A DNA stretch of 64,000 nucleotides. Source: Cryptomeria japonica (Eukaryota > Streptophyta > Pinopsida > Cupressales > Cupressaceae). Every line of letters begins with the position of its first letter. The stretch's first letter is position 1. Both the position numbers and the translations under genes were made by a program. Below, piece after piece: positions 36,199-46,689 of this stretch. Under the pieces are notes generated by a model. It saw nothing but the letters and a program-made list of their open reading frames with translations, was not told the origin of the DNA and did no database searches. The stretch spans positions 98,129,897-98,193,896 of the forward strand of contig NC_081407.1 of NCBI RefSeq assembly GCF_030272615.1, given 5' to 3'.

Positions 36199-39100
36199 AT
36201 GTCAACTAACTATTTCAGGAAGGACAATCCTAAACTTGATGGAACCAACTATGGCATATGGAAGATCAGAATGGAGACACATCTAAATTGCATTGGGAAG
36301 GACATCTGGGATGTTACAAAGAATGGTTATATTGTTGTTGTACAAGGTCAGCCTAGTCCAGCTAACTTGACTAAAGATGAGGAAAATGATTGCAAAGAAA
36401 GAGAAGCACTTTTGAGCGCATTATCAGATCAACAAATCATGGGACTACTAGATAGGTCTACTGCTAAAGCTATTTGAGATCATTTGGAAACACTGAGTGA
36501 ATGAGATTCCACAGTCAAAATTGCAAAACTTGAAAGCTTTCGGGTTAGGTATGAACATCTGAAAATGGAAGAAGATGAAAGGATTTTTGCTTTTATGGAA
36601 AGAGTAAATGAGATTGTTTTGGATATTAAATATTGTGGAGGAACCTTAAGTGAGGATGGAATTGTTTCAAAAGTTTTAAGAGAATTTCCACTGGCATATA
36701 AAATGAAAGTCACTACTATAAATGAGTTAAGAACAATGCCTAATACATCAATTACTAGGGATACATTGATTGGGAAATTTTCAGCTTTTGAAATTGAAGA
36801 ATTTGGTCTTGTTGCTACTATAAAGACAGATTTGGCCTTTAAAGCATCAACATCATCTGCTCCATCATTTGACAAATCTGATTGGAAAACCTTTTATGCA
36901 AGAGAACTTGAAGAAAGAAGAAAAGAAAATGAAGAACTTGAAGAACTTGAAACACTATTTGCAAGAAAAATGCCTAAAGGTCTAGTTGGAAGTAAGTATG
37001 AAGGTAAAGCACCCTTTAAATGTTTTAACTGCAATAAGATTGGTCATATAGCTTCAAGATGCCCTGATAGACATGCTAGACTAAGAGAAGAAGCTAGAAG
37101 AACATACAAGCCTAACCCTGAATATCAAAGATACATATTTAAGAAGAATAAAGACAAATCTTGTTACATTGTCGATGAAGGTGTGACTGATGATTCTAAT
37201 GAGGATCCAACAGACAATGGATGAGTTTTTGTTGCTATAACAGAAGATCAACCGACACCTACTGCTCAACCGATAGTACAGGCCCTGGTAGCTAAAGTTG
37301 AAGTAAAGGATGAATGGATCATTGATTCAGGATGCTCACATCATATGATAGGAGACAAAGGTAAATTCTTGAACTTTCAAGAATATAATGGAGGCTTAGT
37401 GAGATTTGGAGATGACAAAGCTTGTTCGATCAAAGGTAAGGGTACAATATCTCTTGATGGTAAGCATAACACTGACAATGTTTACTATGTTGGAGGATTA
37501 AAGCATAATCTTTTGAGTGTTGGTCAATTAGTTGAGAAAGGATTTCAGTTACAATTTAAAAATGCAAAATGCAAAATCATGAATAAAATTGGTTTGGAAA
37601 TTGCAACCGGTAATCAGACTAGAGGTAATATCTTTCATTTGAATAACAGTGAAAAGACATGCTTGATTGCACATATAGATGAAAGTTAGTTATGGCATAA
37701 GAGACTCTGTCATGTAAACTTTGATTGCATGGTGAAAATCAGTACCACTAAGGCAGTTAGAGATTTACCTAAAATTGTCAAACCTCATAATACAGTATGT
37801 AAGGAATGTCAATTTGGAAAACAAGTTAGAGCTAGGTTCAAAAGTATTCCAGAAAAATCCAATAATGCTCTTGATTTGATTCACACTGATTTATGTGGTC
37901 CAACTAGAACTAAAAGCTTACAAGGTGATAGATATTTCATGCTAATCATTGATGACTATTCTAGAATGTGTTGGGTCACTTTTCTTAGAGAAAAATCAGA
38001 AGCACTGGGAAAGTTTAAACTATTCAAAGCAATGGTTGAAAATGAAACTGGTAAGAAAATCAAATGTCTAAGATCAAATCAAGGAGGAGAATTTACATCT
38101 AAATAATTTAATACATTCTGTGAAGTGAATGGAATTAGAAGACAGCTATCAGCACCTCGGACACCACAACATAATGGAGTTGTTGAAAGGAAAAACAAAA
38201 CTATCTTGGATGCAGCGAGAAGTATGTTATCAGAAGGAAACCTACCACATATATATTGGAGAGAAGCAGTCAGTACAGTGGTCTATACATTCAACAAAGT
38301 TCACATCAAAGGTGAAACCGGTAAGACCCCTCATGAACTATGGTTTGGTAATACTCCTACTCTTAAGTATTTCCAAATTTTTGGAAGTAAATGTTATATC
38401 AGAAGAGATGAGTATATTGGCAAATTTGATCCTAGAAGTGATGAAGGAATATTTCTTGGTTATTCATCTAAGAGCAAGGCATATAGATGTTTTAACAAAA
38501 GATTGCAGAAAATTGTTGAAAGTACAAATGTAAAGATTGATGAATAATTCAGAGGAACTTCAAGGTATATAGACTCTGAACTGGCAACAGAAATCTTGAC
38601 AAATGAACCTACACTGAATCCACCGGTACAGAATGAAGATCCAGTTACCCCAGTATCATCTGAGGATTCCACAGTAACTAAGGAACCGCAGCAAACAAAG
38701 ACACCCCGGTATGTAAGATTGAATCATTCTGAAGATCAGATAATTGGAAACAAGTTTAAAGGAGTTATGACAAGAGGAAGATTGGCAAATGAAGAGGTAT
38801 GTCTTATTTCTCAAATTGAACCATCATCTGTTAATGAAGCATGTGAAGATAAATTTTGGATTAAAGCTATGGAAGAAGAATTGGAACAAATTGAGAAAAA
38901 TAACACTTGGACATTAGTTCCTCGGCCTAAAGATAAAAATGTAATTGGAACCAAATGGGTATTCAGAAACAAACTTAGTGAAGATGGTAAGGTTGTTAGA
39001 AATAAAGCAAGACTAGTGTGTAAGGGATATTCTCAGAAGGAAGGATTTGATTACAATGAAACCTTTGCACCGGTAGCTAGAATTGAGGCAGTCCGATTAT

Positions 39101-39532
39101 TTTTGGCTTTTGCAGCACACAAGAACTACAAAGTTTATCAAATGGATATTAAATGTGCATTTTTGAATGGAGATCTTGAAGAGGAAGTCTACATTGAACA
39201 ACCTGATGGATTTTCTTTAACAGATGACAATGATATGGTCTGCAGGTTAGGAAAAGCTCTGTATGGATTAAAGCAAGCTCCAAGAGCTTGGTATGCAAGA
39301 TTGGATAAGTATCTTTTGAAGATTGGTTTTACTAAAGGAAATGCAGACATCAATTTATATTATAAAGTAACTAATGATGACATCTTGATTATAGAAGTAT
39401 TTGTTGATGATATAATCTTTGGAGGAGAAGATGGATTATGTAAAGAATTTTCTATTAAAATGCAGCAAGAATTTGAAATGTCTATGATTGGAGAAATAAA
39501 ATTCTTTTTAGGATTGCAGATTTCACAAACTG
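36199..39532 (+). pseudogene. C3 gag, protease, integrase and first part of RT
   Basis: One phase runs from ATG 36199 to the insertion, with stops at 36475 (TGA), 36502 (TGA), 37222 (TGA), 37687 (TAG), 38104 (TAA) and 38545 (TAA). There is no frameshift. Gag has GTNYGIWKIRMETHL and an intact CCHC knuckle (CFNCNKIGHIASRC, ~37018). The protease has DSGCSHHM (~37325). The integrase has HKRLCHVN/CKECQFG, then DLCGPT, IIDDYSRM and a GGEF motif. The RT has [36 protein letters not shown] and the catalytic FVDD at 39400-39411. Text breaks in mid-RT after FLGLQISQT. Several stops sit where relatives have Trp. Confidence 0.92.
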
Positions 39533-40461
39533 TGTCACAACCCTCCTTTATCACTTTTTGATTTGATGCAATTCTATTATGTTTTTTTTGGTTAAACTAT
39601 TAAAAATTATTGAATAAATGTTATAAAAGAATAAAAATAATAATAAACACACACACACTTGGAGAGTATAATTCAAAGGCATTATTTTTATTTTATTTAT
39701 TTTCCCACTCCCAATTATGGCACATGTTGTAGGAAGAATTAGAAGCTTCTAGAGGAATCTCCACCACCTTGCATGTAACTCCCCCACTAAGTTTTTAATC
39801 AATTTGCATGAGTCCAATATTGGAAAAGAATCTCTTTTTTTAATTAAATTCTCTAGATAGTGGAATTGAGGGATTTTTCTTATAAAATTGTATGCAAGTT
39901 TCAAAGAAGGGAGTTGATTATGTTTTGAAGAAAATTTCCCAAGTTTTTTTTTTAGTAGTAGGATCTTCTTTGGTAGTCTCATTTTCGTTGCAGGATTTTT
40001 AAGTTATTGTTTGAAAGATTTCTCTCAAGTGGCAAGGAAGGATCTGAGGAGGATAACTAGAAGGTTGGAGAGGATTCAACATCAAACCTCGATAAGCCAG
40101 GTTCTCTTCTTGTTATTTCATATTCACATATGAGAAAATTGTATTATCCAAATTATAGCTTCTAGATCTTCCTTTATAAAATTTTAGTGGTAAATCCTTT
40201 ATGGATAATATTGAAAAATGATAGCTTTATTATTTGTTTAATTGTTTTTATTTGAAAAGAAATATCAGATCTTGCTTGCATGTGAAAGATAGCTATTATT
40301 TGTTTAAATTTCTTTAGAAAATATCAAATCTTGCTTTTCTTCTCTCAAATTCATTACTGGATTGGATATTTAAATGCAATTCCTTTCTTACATTAAAATC
40401 TTACTCCCCTACAGAAAATGCCTAATAATAAGATATAAATCTCATGTATTCATTTATCTTT

Positions 40462-40990
40462 GTGAATAATCCTCTGTGTCATTCATCCCTTTGAATAAAT
40501 CCTTATTCTCATTTGATTACATAAATATTTTTATATATCCGGTTATATACTTCTCTCTTGAATATTAGTTGGAATTGAGGAATATATTTCTCTGCAAATA
40601 AACCTCTGTGGCATTCATCCCTATGAATAAATCCTTATTCTCATTGATTGCATAAATATTTTTACCTGGTTATATACTTCTCTCTGTGAATATTAGTTGA
40701 AATGGAGGAATATATTTCTCTGTGAATAATCCTTTGTGTTCATCTCTGTGAATAAATCCTTATTCTCATTGATTGCATAAATTATTTTATCTGGTTATAT
40801 ACTTCTCTCTGTGAATATTAGTTGAAATGGAGGAATATATATCTCTGTGAATAATCCTCTATGTTATTCATCTCTGTGAATAAATCCTTATTCTCATTTG
40901 ATTGCATAAATATTTTTATCTGGTTGTATACTTCTCTCTGTGAATATTAGTTGAAATGGAGGGATATATTTCTCTATGAATAATCCTCTG
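40462..40990. repeat. ~127-bp tandem repeat, about four copies
   Basis: Units contain CTCTGTGAATAATCCT, then AATAAATCCTTATTCTCA, then GGTTATATACTTCTC and GGAATATAT. Four copies lie head to tail with a few differences each. Confidence 0.85.
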
Positions 40991-41164
40991 TGAAAATCTA
41001 ATTATCTATTTATTTGCTGAAGCGAATCTCTCTATTTTCATTTCCTGTGAAATCAATTTAAAACAATTTAAGTGATAACTTAATTATCTATTTTATTTAT
41101 GAAGCAAATCTCTCTATTTCATTTCATTCCTGTGAAATTCTTGTTCTTATTTTCATAAAATACA

Positions 41165-41165
41165 T

Positions 41166-41201
<36 letters not shown>

Positions 41202-41285
41202 CATATATACACATATATATATATATATACATATATACATATATACATATATATATATACATATGTATATATATATATATATAAA
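41165..41285. repeat. TA-rich microsatellite
   Basis: This is a TATATA run with interspersed CATATA and GTATA units. It is simple sequence only. Confidence 0.9.
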
Positions 41286-43229
41286 ATTTAATTCAACAAT
41301 AATGAATATAGTAAATGTTCAAAGCGATTTTAATATAAATCATGGTCTTCGAAATTTATTTTGAATGCGTTTGGGGCTTCGTGCAGGGAAGGCGGCTAAG
41401 GTAACCGCTGGGGGGGTAGACCACTACCCCTATGGTCACTGTCACGACAGTGGCCGTAGGGGGAGTGGAGGGGCCCACAGTGTCCCCTCACCTCTGCGGG
41501 CCTGCACCTGCAGGACAGCAGGGGTGAACGGACCCGTGGGTCCCCACTCCCCACTTCCATTAAACAAAATTCACCTTTGTTGTTATTTTTAGTTTGTTTG
41601 AAATTTAAAATAAAAATAAAAATTGTTTATTAATTATTTTTTTTTATAAATTGCAATTTAGGAATTGCTATTACTTTCCTTAGTATAAAATTTAAGTTAA
41701 TAAATTTAAATTAGAAAAATTTATGAATAATTGAGACCATTGTGTAATAAATTCATAGTTAAGTTATGTCTAGTAAATTTACAATTAATTTATCTTTAGT
41801 AAATTCTATAATTGTAAATTATATTATATCGAATTTTATAATTAGAATTATTCAATCTATTTAAGATCCATTGGGGCACTTAGTTGGCATTTAGCAATTA
41901 ATTCATATTAATATGTTTCGAACCAAATGTCTAAGCAAATTGCTATATTTGGGACTAGTGACTTTATAAGTGATTATCCTCTTGGTAGAACTCAACACAT
42001 TGTTTAACCTTGCATATGTGAATTACTCATATCGTATTTGCAATTATTAATGACAAGTTACATTATCTTCGTCTTCATGCAAGTTACACGTTTAATTGTT
42101 AATATGCGAGTTTCATAATCGCCATTATTATGCAAGTTATATTTCAAGTTTTGAATATTAAATAATCTAGTTAGGATTTTATTTTTACGTGATTCTTCAA
42201 GTAGTTATTTCAATTAATTGAGCTTTGCAATGTCTAATTATACACATTCAATTCATAATTATTTTCCAAGCATGATGTTATCATAAGTTAGAAATTTAAA
42301 TAAAGGAAGATGGAAACCAAAACCTAGCAGCGTTCGGTATATACAGTGCCTCTGGGTCACGCTTATGGGTAATGTCGTCGTGTTGAACTACTGCACTTAA
42401 CGCCTAATAAAGCTGCATCAACGACTTATGTGGCATTGTCCCTATAAATCGTCAGGGAGTAATAAGGGATGCTTGGAAGTTAAAATCCAAGGGGTGGGTA
42501 ATCCCCCTTGGATCGATAATTTAATAAGATAATTCTAAAATGATCTTTCATCCACTGAGTTAAACCATAGTAAACTCCTATAGGGATGATGAGTGAAATG
42601 CTCTTATGAAATGGATTTAATCTCGAAGAATTGTTGTCAATTGGCAATTGGTCAAGGGTGACGCTTATGATAAGAATTAGGATCTAGTTGTTTTAGGCCA
42701 CAAGCAATAGGCCATCTTGAGCCCTTGCTTAAGCGCTACCATCGTGGGTAGCAACCACAGAGAAACTGTTTGGGACATTGACCCTAGAAAGGGTTGCATA
42801 CCCACTAATTAGTTTACATCAAACCATAGAGTAGAAAATAAAACTACATATTTTACGCCTTGATCCCGTGTTTAAACGGGTATGTAGGCAATCTTGGGAC
42901 GGAGTTGTCCCTAGTAGTCAGGCGTTCGTGGGTGGGGTCTAGGCTTGGTATATAAGGATTGAATAGAATCCTAATTTGAAAGATAAGTATAATAAAAAAG
43001 AAAAAGTAATTCAATGCATACTCGGAAGGAATCCCATATGGATTCGCTTGACTTCCTAAGGCTTTAAGCCAAATTCCGAGGCAAAATTCAAACTTGTATT
43101 ATGTTATTTAATTACTCCTAAGGATGGCGACCTCGGTGCACTTTTATTAGAAGAGTGTAGTACTTAGTGAGTGGCTCAGGACCTGAATGGTCCTGATGAG
43201 TCTAAGTCTCTAGCCAGAGCACCTCCTAT

Positions 43230-43382
43230 CCCGATTGGATAGATGCCTACCCTGTATGGGTAGATGCCTATCCCGTATTGGATAGATGAAATCTTATTCC
43301 CGTATGGACAGATGCCTAACCCGTATGGTTAGATGCTCATCCCAAATGGATGAATGCCTAATCCAAATGGATGGATGCCCAG
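43230..43382. repeat. GATAGATGCC-type ~20-bp tandem repeat
   Basis: Seven or so units of the form TGGATAGATGCCTA(C/T)CCCGTA, with variants, lie at the end of the 3.94-kb insert. A short open frame crosses them and is not a gene. Confidence 0.75.
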
Positions 43383-43472
43383 AGTATGCGATTGAATCAA
43401 ACACAATGATTAAATTAAACAAAAAAAAAAGAATGGTCAAATATTTTGGGTTAAATATTGTGGGTTATTACA

Positions 43473-44298
43473 GACTGATAAAGATATATTCTTGAGTCAA
43501 TCTAAGTACTTAAAAGAGTTACTAAAGAAATTTGGGATGGAAAACTCTAAACCAGTAAGCACACCTATGACAACAAATGACAAATTATCACAAAGGGATG
43601 AATCTACACTTGTTAATCCAACTAGATACAAATCTATGATAGGAGGTTTACTGTATTTGACACAAACTAGACCTGATATTATGAATGCAGTACGTATTGT
43701 TTCAAGATTTCAAAGTAAACCTAGAGAAAATCATGAATCAGCAGTAAAAAAGATTTTCCAGTACTTACAAGGCACTATAAATCTTGGATTATGGTATCCT
43801 AGAGATGAAAACTTTGAATTATGTGCATACACATATGCAAATTGGACAGGAGATGTGGATGATAGAAAAAGCACCACTGACGGAGCATTCTTTCTTGGAA
43901 ACAGATTAGTTTCTTGGTTGAGTAAGAAACAAAGTTGTACATCTTTATCAACAACAGAATCAGAATATGTTGCAGCAGCAACTAACTGTACACAGGTACT
44001 ATGACTTAAGCAAATGTTGAAAGACATAAAGATAAAATGCAAGGAACCTATTACTATCTATTGTAACAACACTGCAGCAATTGATATATCTAAAAATCCG
44101 GTATTACATTCTAAAACCAAACATGTTTCTATCAAACTGAATTTTCTAAGGGAAAAAGTTGAAGCAAAGGAAATAAAACTGGTTTATGTGAATACTAAAG
44201 AGCATATTGCAGATATCTTTACTAAACCTCTGCCTAAGGAGACTTTTGAATATCTCAGAGATCAGCTTGGAGTCATACCCCCACCGGTAGAGACTTAG
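43473..44298 (+). pseudogene. C3 RT end and RNase H
   Basis: The RT resumes directly after the insert (TDKDIFLSQSKYLKELL, then GGLLYLTQTRPDI) and continues into copia RNase H (DDRKSTTDGAFFLG, then STTESEYVAAATNC). The RNase H motif that normally reads YTDADW is YTYANW here, so both Asp of that motif are lost. TGA at 44002 interrupts, where a Trp codon is usual. The tail (YVNTKEHIADIFTKPL) ends with TAG at 44296-44298. The phase is the same as before the insert once the inserted length is removed. Confidence 0.92.
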
Positions 44299-44374
44299 GA
44301 AGTTGATGATTGTCATCAACCGACAGAATTAACAGAGAAATCTTTTTTTCGGCTTTGATGGGAAGCTACTTCTC

Positions 44375-44645
44375 AGGGGGAGTAGTTGGTATATTGAATT
44401 GATTGGTATTTTGTATATGAACTTGGTTTTGTTGTAACTTTGGCATTTGATGTCCAAGGGGGAGAGATTGGTATGGAAAAACTTTGAAAAACACAAGGAA
44501 AACACATGTTGCTTCCAGGGGGAGAGATTATTACTCTCTGTACATCTCTTTTTGGAGATTGTTGGTTTTTGGTATTTGGCATTTCTGTTTTGGCACTTTG
44601 ATGGTTTTTCCATCTTGTGTTGCCATCAATGCTAAAGGGGAAGAT
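44375..44645 (+). other. C3 multiple polypurine tracts
   Basis: AGGGGGAG-type tracts occur at 44375, 44456, 44517 and 44634. The middle two read AGGGGGAGAGATT and AGGGGGAGAGATTA, and the last directly precedes the right LTR. Repeated tracts are a known Sirevirus feature. Confidence 0.8.
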
Positions 44646-45707
44646 TGTTGGTATTTTGGTATGGTTTTGTCATTGATGTCAACACCTACTAAACACTTAT
44701 CAACTCTGGCACTTTGGAGAATCAACAAGATTCACCGGTAGGCAAGTGACTCATGCACAGTCACCAGTATCTGGTACACCAGCAGGATATAATGATCACC
44801 GGCACTTGGAATGATATGGAAAACACTTGGTAAAGTCGAAGACATCGTGTGGACACTTTGTCCTGGAGTTTTGTTTATTGGTATATTCATATTTACATAT
44901 TTGTTGTTACCGGCAAATAGGTCCAAGGTTACACCGGCAGGTTTATCTTTTCCAGATCAGCACGACATGCTATGAAGATGATTAATTATTATTGTAAATG
45001 CATTAAGCCGACATGTTGAATCAGTTCTTGCATCAGATATTGTATTGTTTGTAAAATGTTTTTATTGTAATATCTTGTAGAGTCGACCTACTAAAATTGG
45101 TCTTAGGTTATGGTATAAATGTAAGATCTTATTTGTAAAATCAAATGTGGAATGTGAAAAAGGATTGTGTAAAGGTATATGCGAGAATAAGAAGAGCTAT
45201 ACATGCAGACATCATTTGGAGATTGAAGGAGGTTTTTTGTGAAGACAATCAGAACTACAACAGTACTGAATCCAACATATGAAGATGCTATTTTATGCAG
45301 TACATTCTTTTTGGATTTAACCATCCAATTGTAGTCAGTGTGACTCCCATTTTGTGATTGAGCAGTGAGCTCTAGGCGCTTGGCCTTTCTGCATGTGCAG
45401 ACCCCATTTATGTACACTTACTATCTGCAGTAGTATCATCTGATTGTGGGTAAGGTTTCCCATCGTGGTTTTTCCCCTTACAAGGTTTCCACGTACAAAT
45501 ATTGGTGTTATGTGTTGTGGATGAATTTGTCTTTATGTTTCATGCACTAATCCTTACCGGTATAGCAATTAATTGTTAAAACTGTCTACTGGCATATTAA
45601 TCTGGTTTACCGGTATTAAGCATTAAGTTGGTTAAGTTGTTTTTGGTTCGAATTTATTTGACAACTGATTCACCCCCCCCTCTCTCAGTTGCCTTCGAGA
45701 CCTAACA
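44646..45707 (+). repeat. C3 right LTR
   Basis: It is 1,062 bp, starts TGTTGGTATTTTGG and ends GACCTAACA. It aligns with 35078-36142 along its whole length. Confidence 0.93.
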
Positions 45708-45712
45708 AATCC
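45708..45712 (+). repeat. C3 target site duplication, right copy
   Basis: AATCC directly follows the right LTR and matches 35073-35077. Confidence 0.88.
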
Positions 45713-46640
45713 ATGACTAAACTAATCATTATAACATTACACTCCCTATGTGCTAGTAGTGTAACATCTTTGTTAGCATGCTTTGGCATCAAAGATGGAA
45801 CAAACTTACTATATTGAACTTCAAACCTCTATTTTGGCTCCAATCTTTCATTCGCTCAAGCTCTCACCTAATTTATCCAACATTTTTTCTTTTATCTCTC
45901 ATGCACATCTTATTGCCCTCGTGAAGCTCTTATTGTCATGTTGATATTAACATTGAAGCTTTGGGGATTTCTCTTCCTTTCTCGTGGCACTTTGTGAGAA
46001 GACAACTTTGCCTCCAGACAATTTACCTTCCTTTGTTGGGAGATTGGTAACTTAAATCTTTGAAGCTTTCTTAGAAAACATTATATTGTCTTTCATTTTG
46101 TAGCATATTGTTCTCTCTTGTGTCTCTTTGCATGTCTTTTATATTTCAGTCCATCTTGGATGTTTGTGGAGATGGCAACGCCAAAGTAGGGGTTTGAATA
46201 TGAAAAGTCCCTAAACAACTACCCCAACCTTTCTCTTTGGTCTTTTGCATGCAAGTTTAGAGGGAGCTCACATTAAGGAAGATTTCATAATCATTTCCAG
46301 TCTCTGGGTGGTATCTCTCTATTTCCTTTCTCGTTTCTTTGTTTAAGTTTCCTTTCAATACTCAATAATTACTATATTCTATTTTATCACATTTTAGTAC
46401 TTTTTATCCTCATAACCCATACGAGGTCTGTATAAGCTTTTTTTGCAACAGTCTCATTTTCTATCCATATGGGATGATCACATGTTGCATTGTCTTCAAT
46501 GCACCACGCAAATGTCTAGGACAAAGAGCTCAACCAACTATGTAGAAAGTACCTATCACATGTACATTTTGTTTCTAGAGACCTTACAATTTAATTCTAT
46601 TCGTATTAAAGATATAAACAAAAACTCAAAATCTCCTTGG
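45713..46640 (+). repeat. Probable remainder of gypsy LTR split by C3
   Basis: It continues the LTR begun at 34877. It has text resembling the G2 LTR (GTGGAGATGGCAACGCCAAAGTAGGGGTTTGA near 46168-46200 is like G2 near 10788-10818; shown here as separate short motifs GTGGAGATGG and GGGGTTTGA). The right end is not defined, and no gene is seen. Confidence 0.45.
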
Positions 46641-46689
46641 TTAAACTACAACTTTACAATTAACTAGATAAATTTGAAGGTTGTGATTA

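Larger units (their letters stand above)
39533..43472. mobile_element. 3.94-kb solo-LTR-like insertion in C3 RT
   Basis: The insert starts TGTCACAACCC and ends GGGTTATTACA; the two ends are imperfect inverted repeats, as in many gypsy LTRs. Flanks are AACTG (39528-39532) and GACTG (43473-43477), a 5-bp duplication with one difference. RT codons resume in phase after it. No coding domain is seen inside. It contains ~127-bp tandem repeats (40462-40990), a TA-rich microsatellite (41165-41285), a GC-rich palindromic island (41360-41560) and ~20-bp GATAGATGCC-type repeats (43230-43380). The best reading is a very long gypsy solo LTR; a non-autonomous element is the alternative. Confidence 0.7.
35078..45707 (+). 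mobile_element. C3: complete Sirevirus-like copia element
   Basis: Two LTRs (35078-36142 and 44646-45707) begin TGTTGGTATTTTGG and end in CTAACA or a one-base variant. They are flanked by the 5-bp duplication AATCC. An initiator-Met primer site follows the left LTR. Gag, protease, integrase, RT and RNase H lie in one phase. Four purine tracts of the AGGGGGAGAGAT type precede the right LTR, a known Sirevirus mark. By eye the LTRs differ at about 5% of positions over the first 300 bp. The RT is split by a 3.94-kb insertion. Confidence 0.93.

Noticed and set aside
41165-41285. Possible replication origin or regulatory AT tract
   Set aside because: It is an ordinary TA microsatellite; nothing else supports a function.
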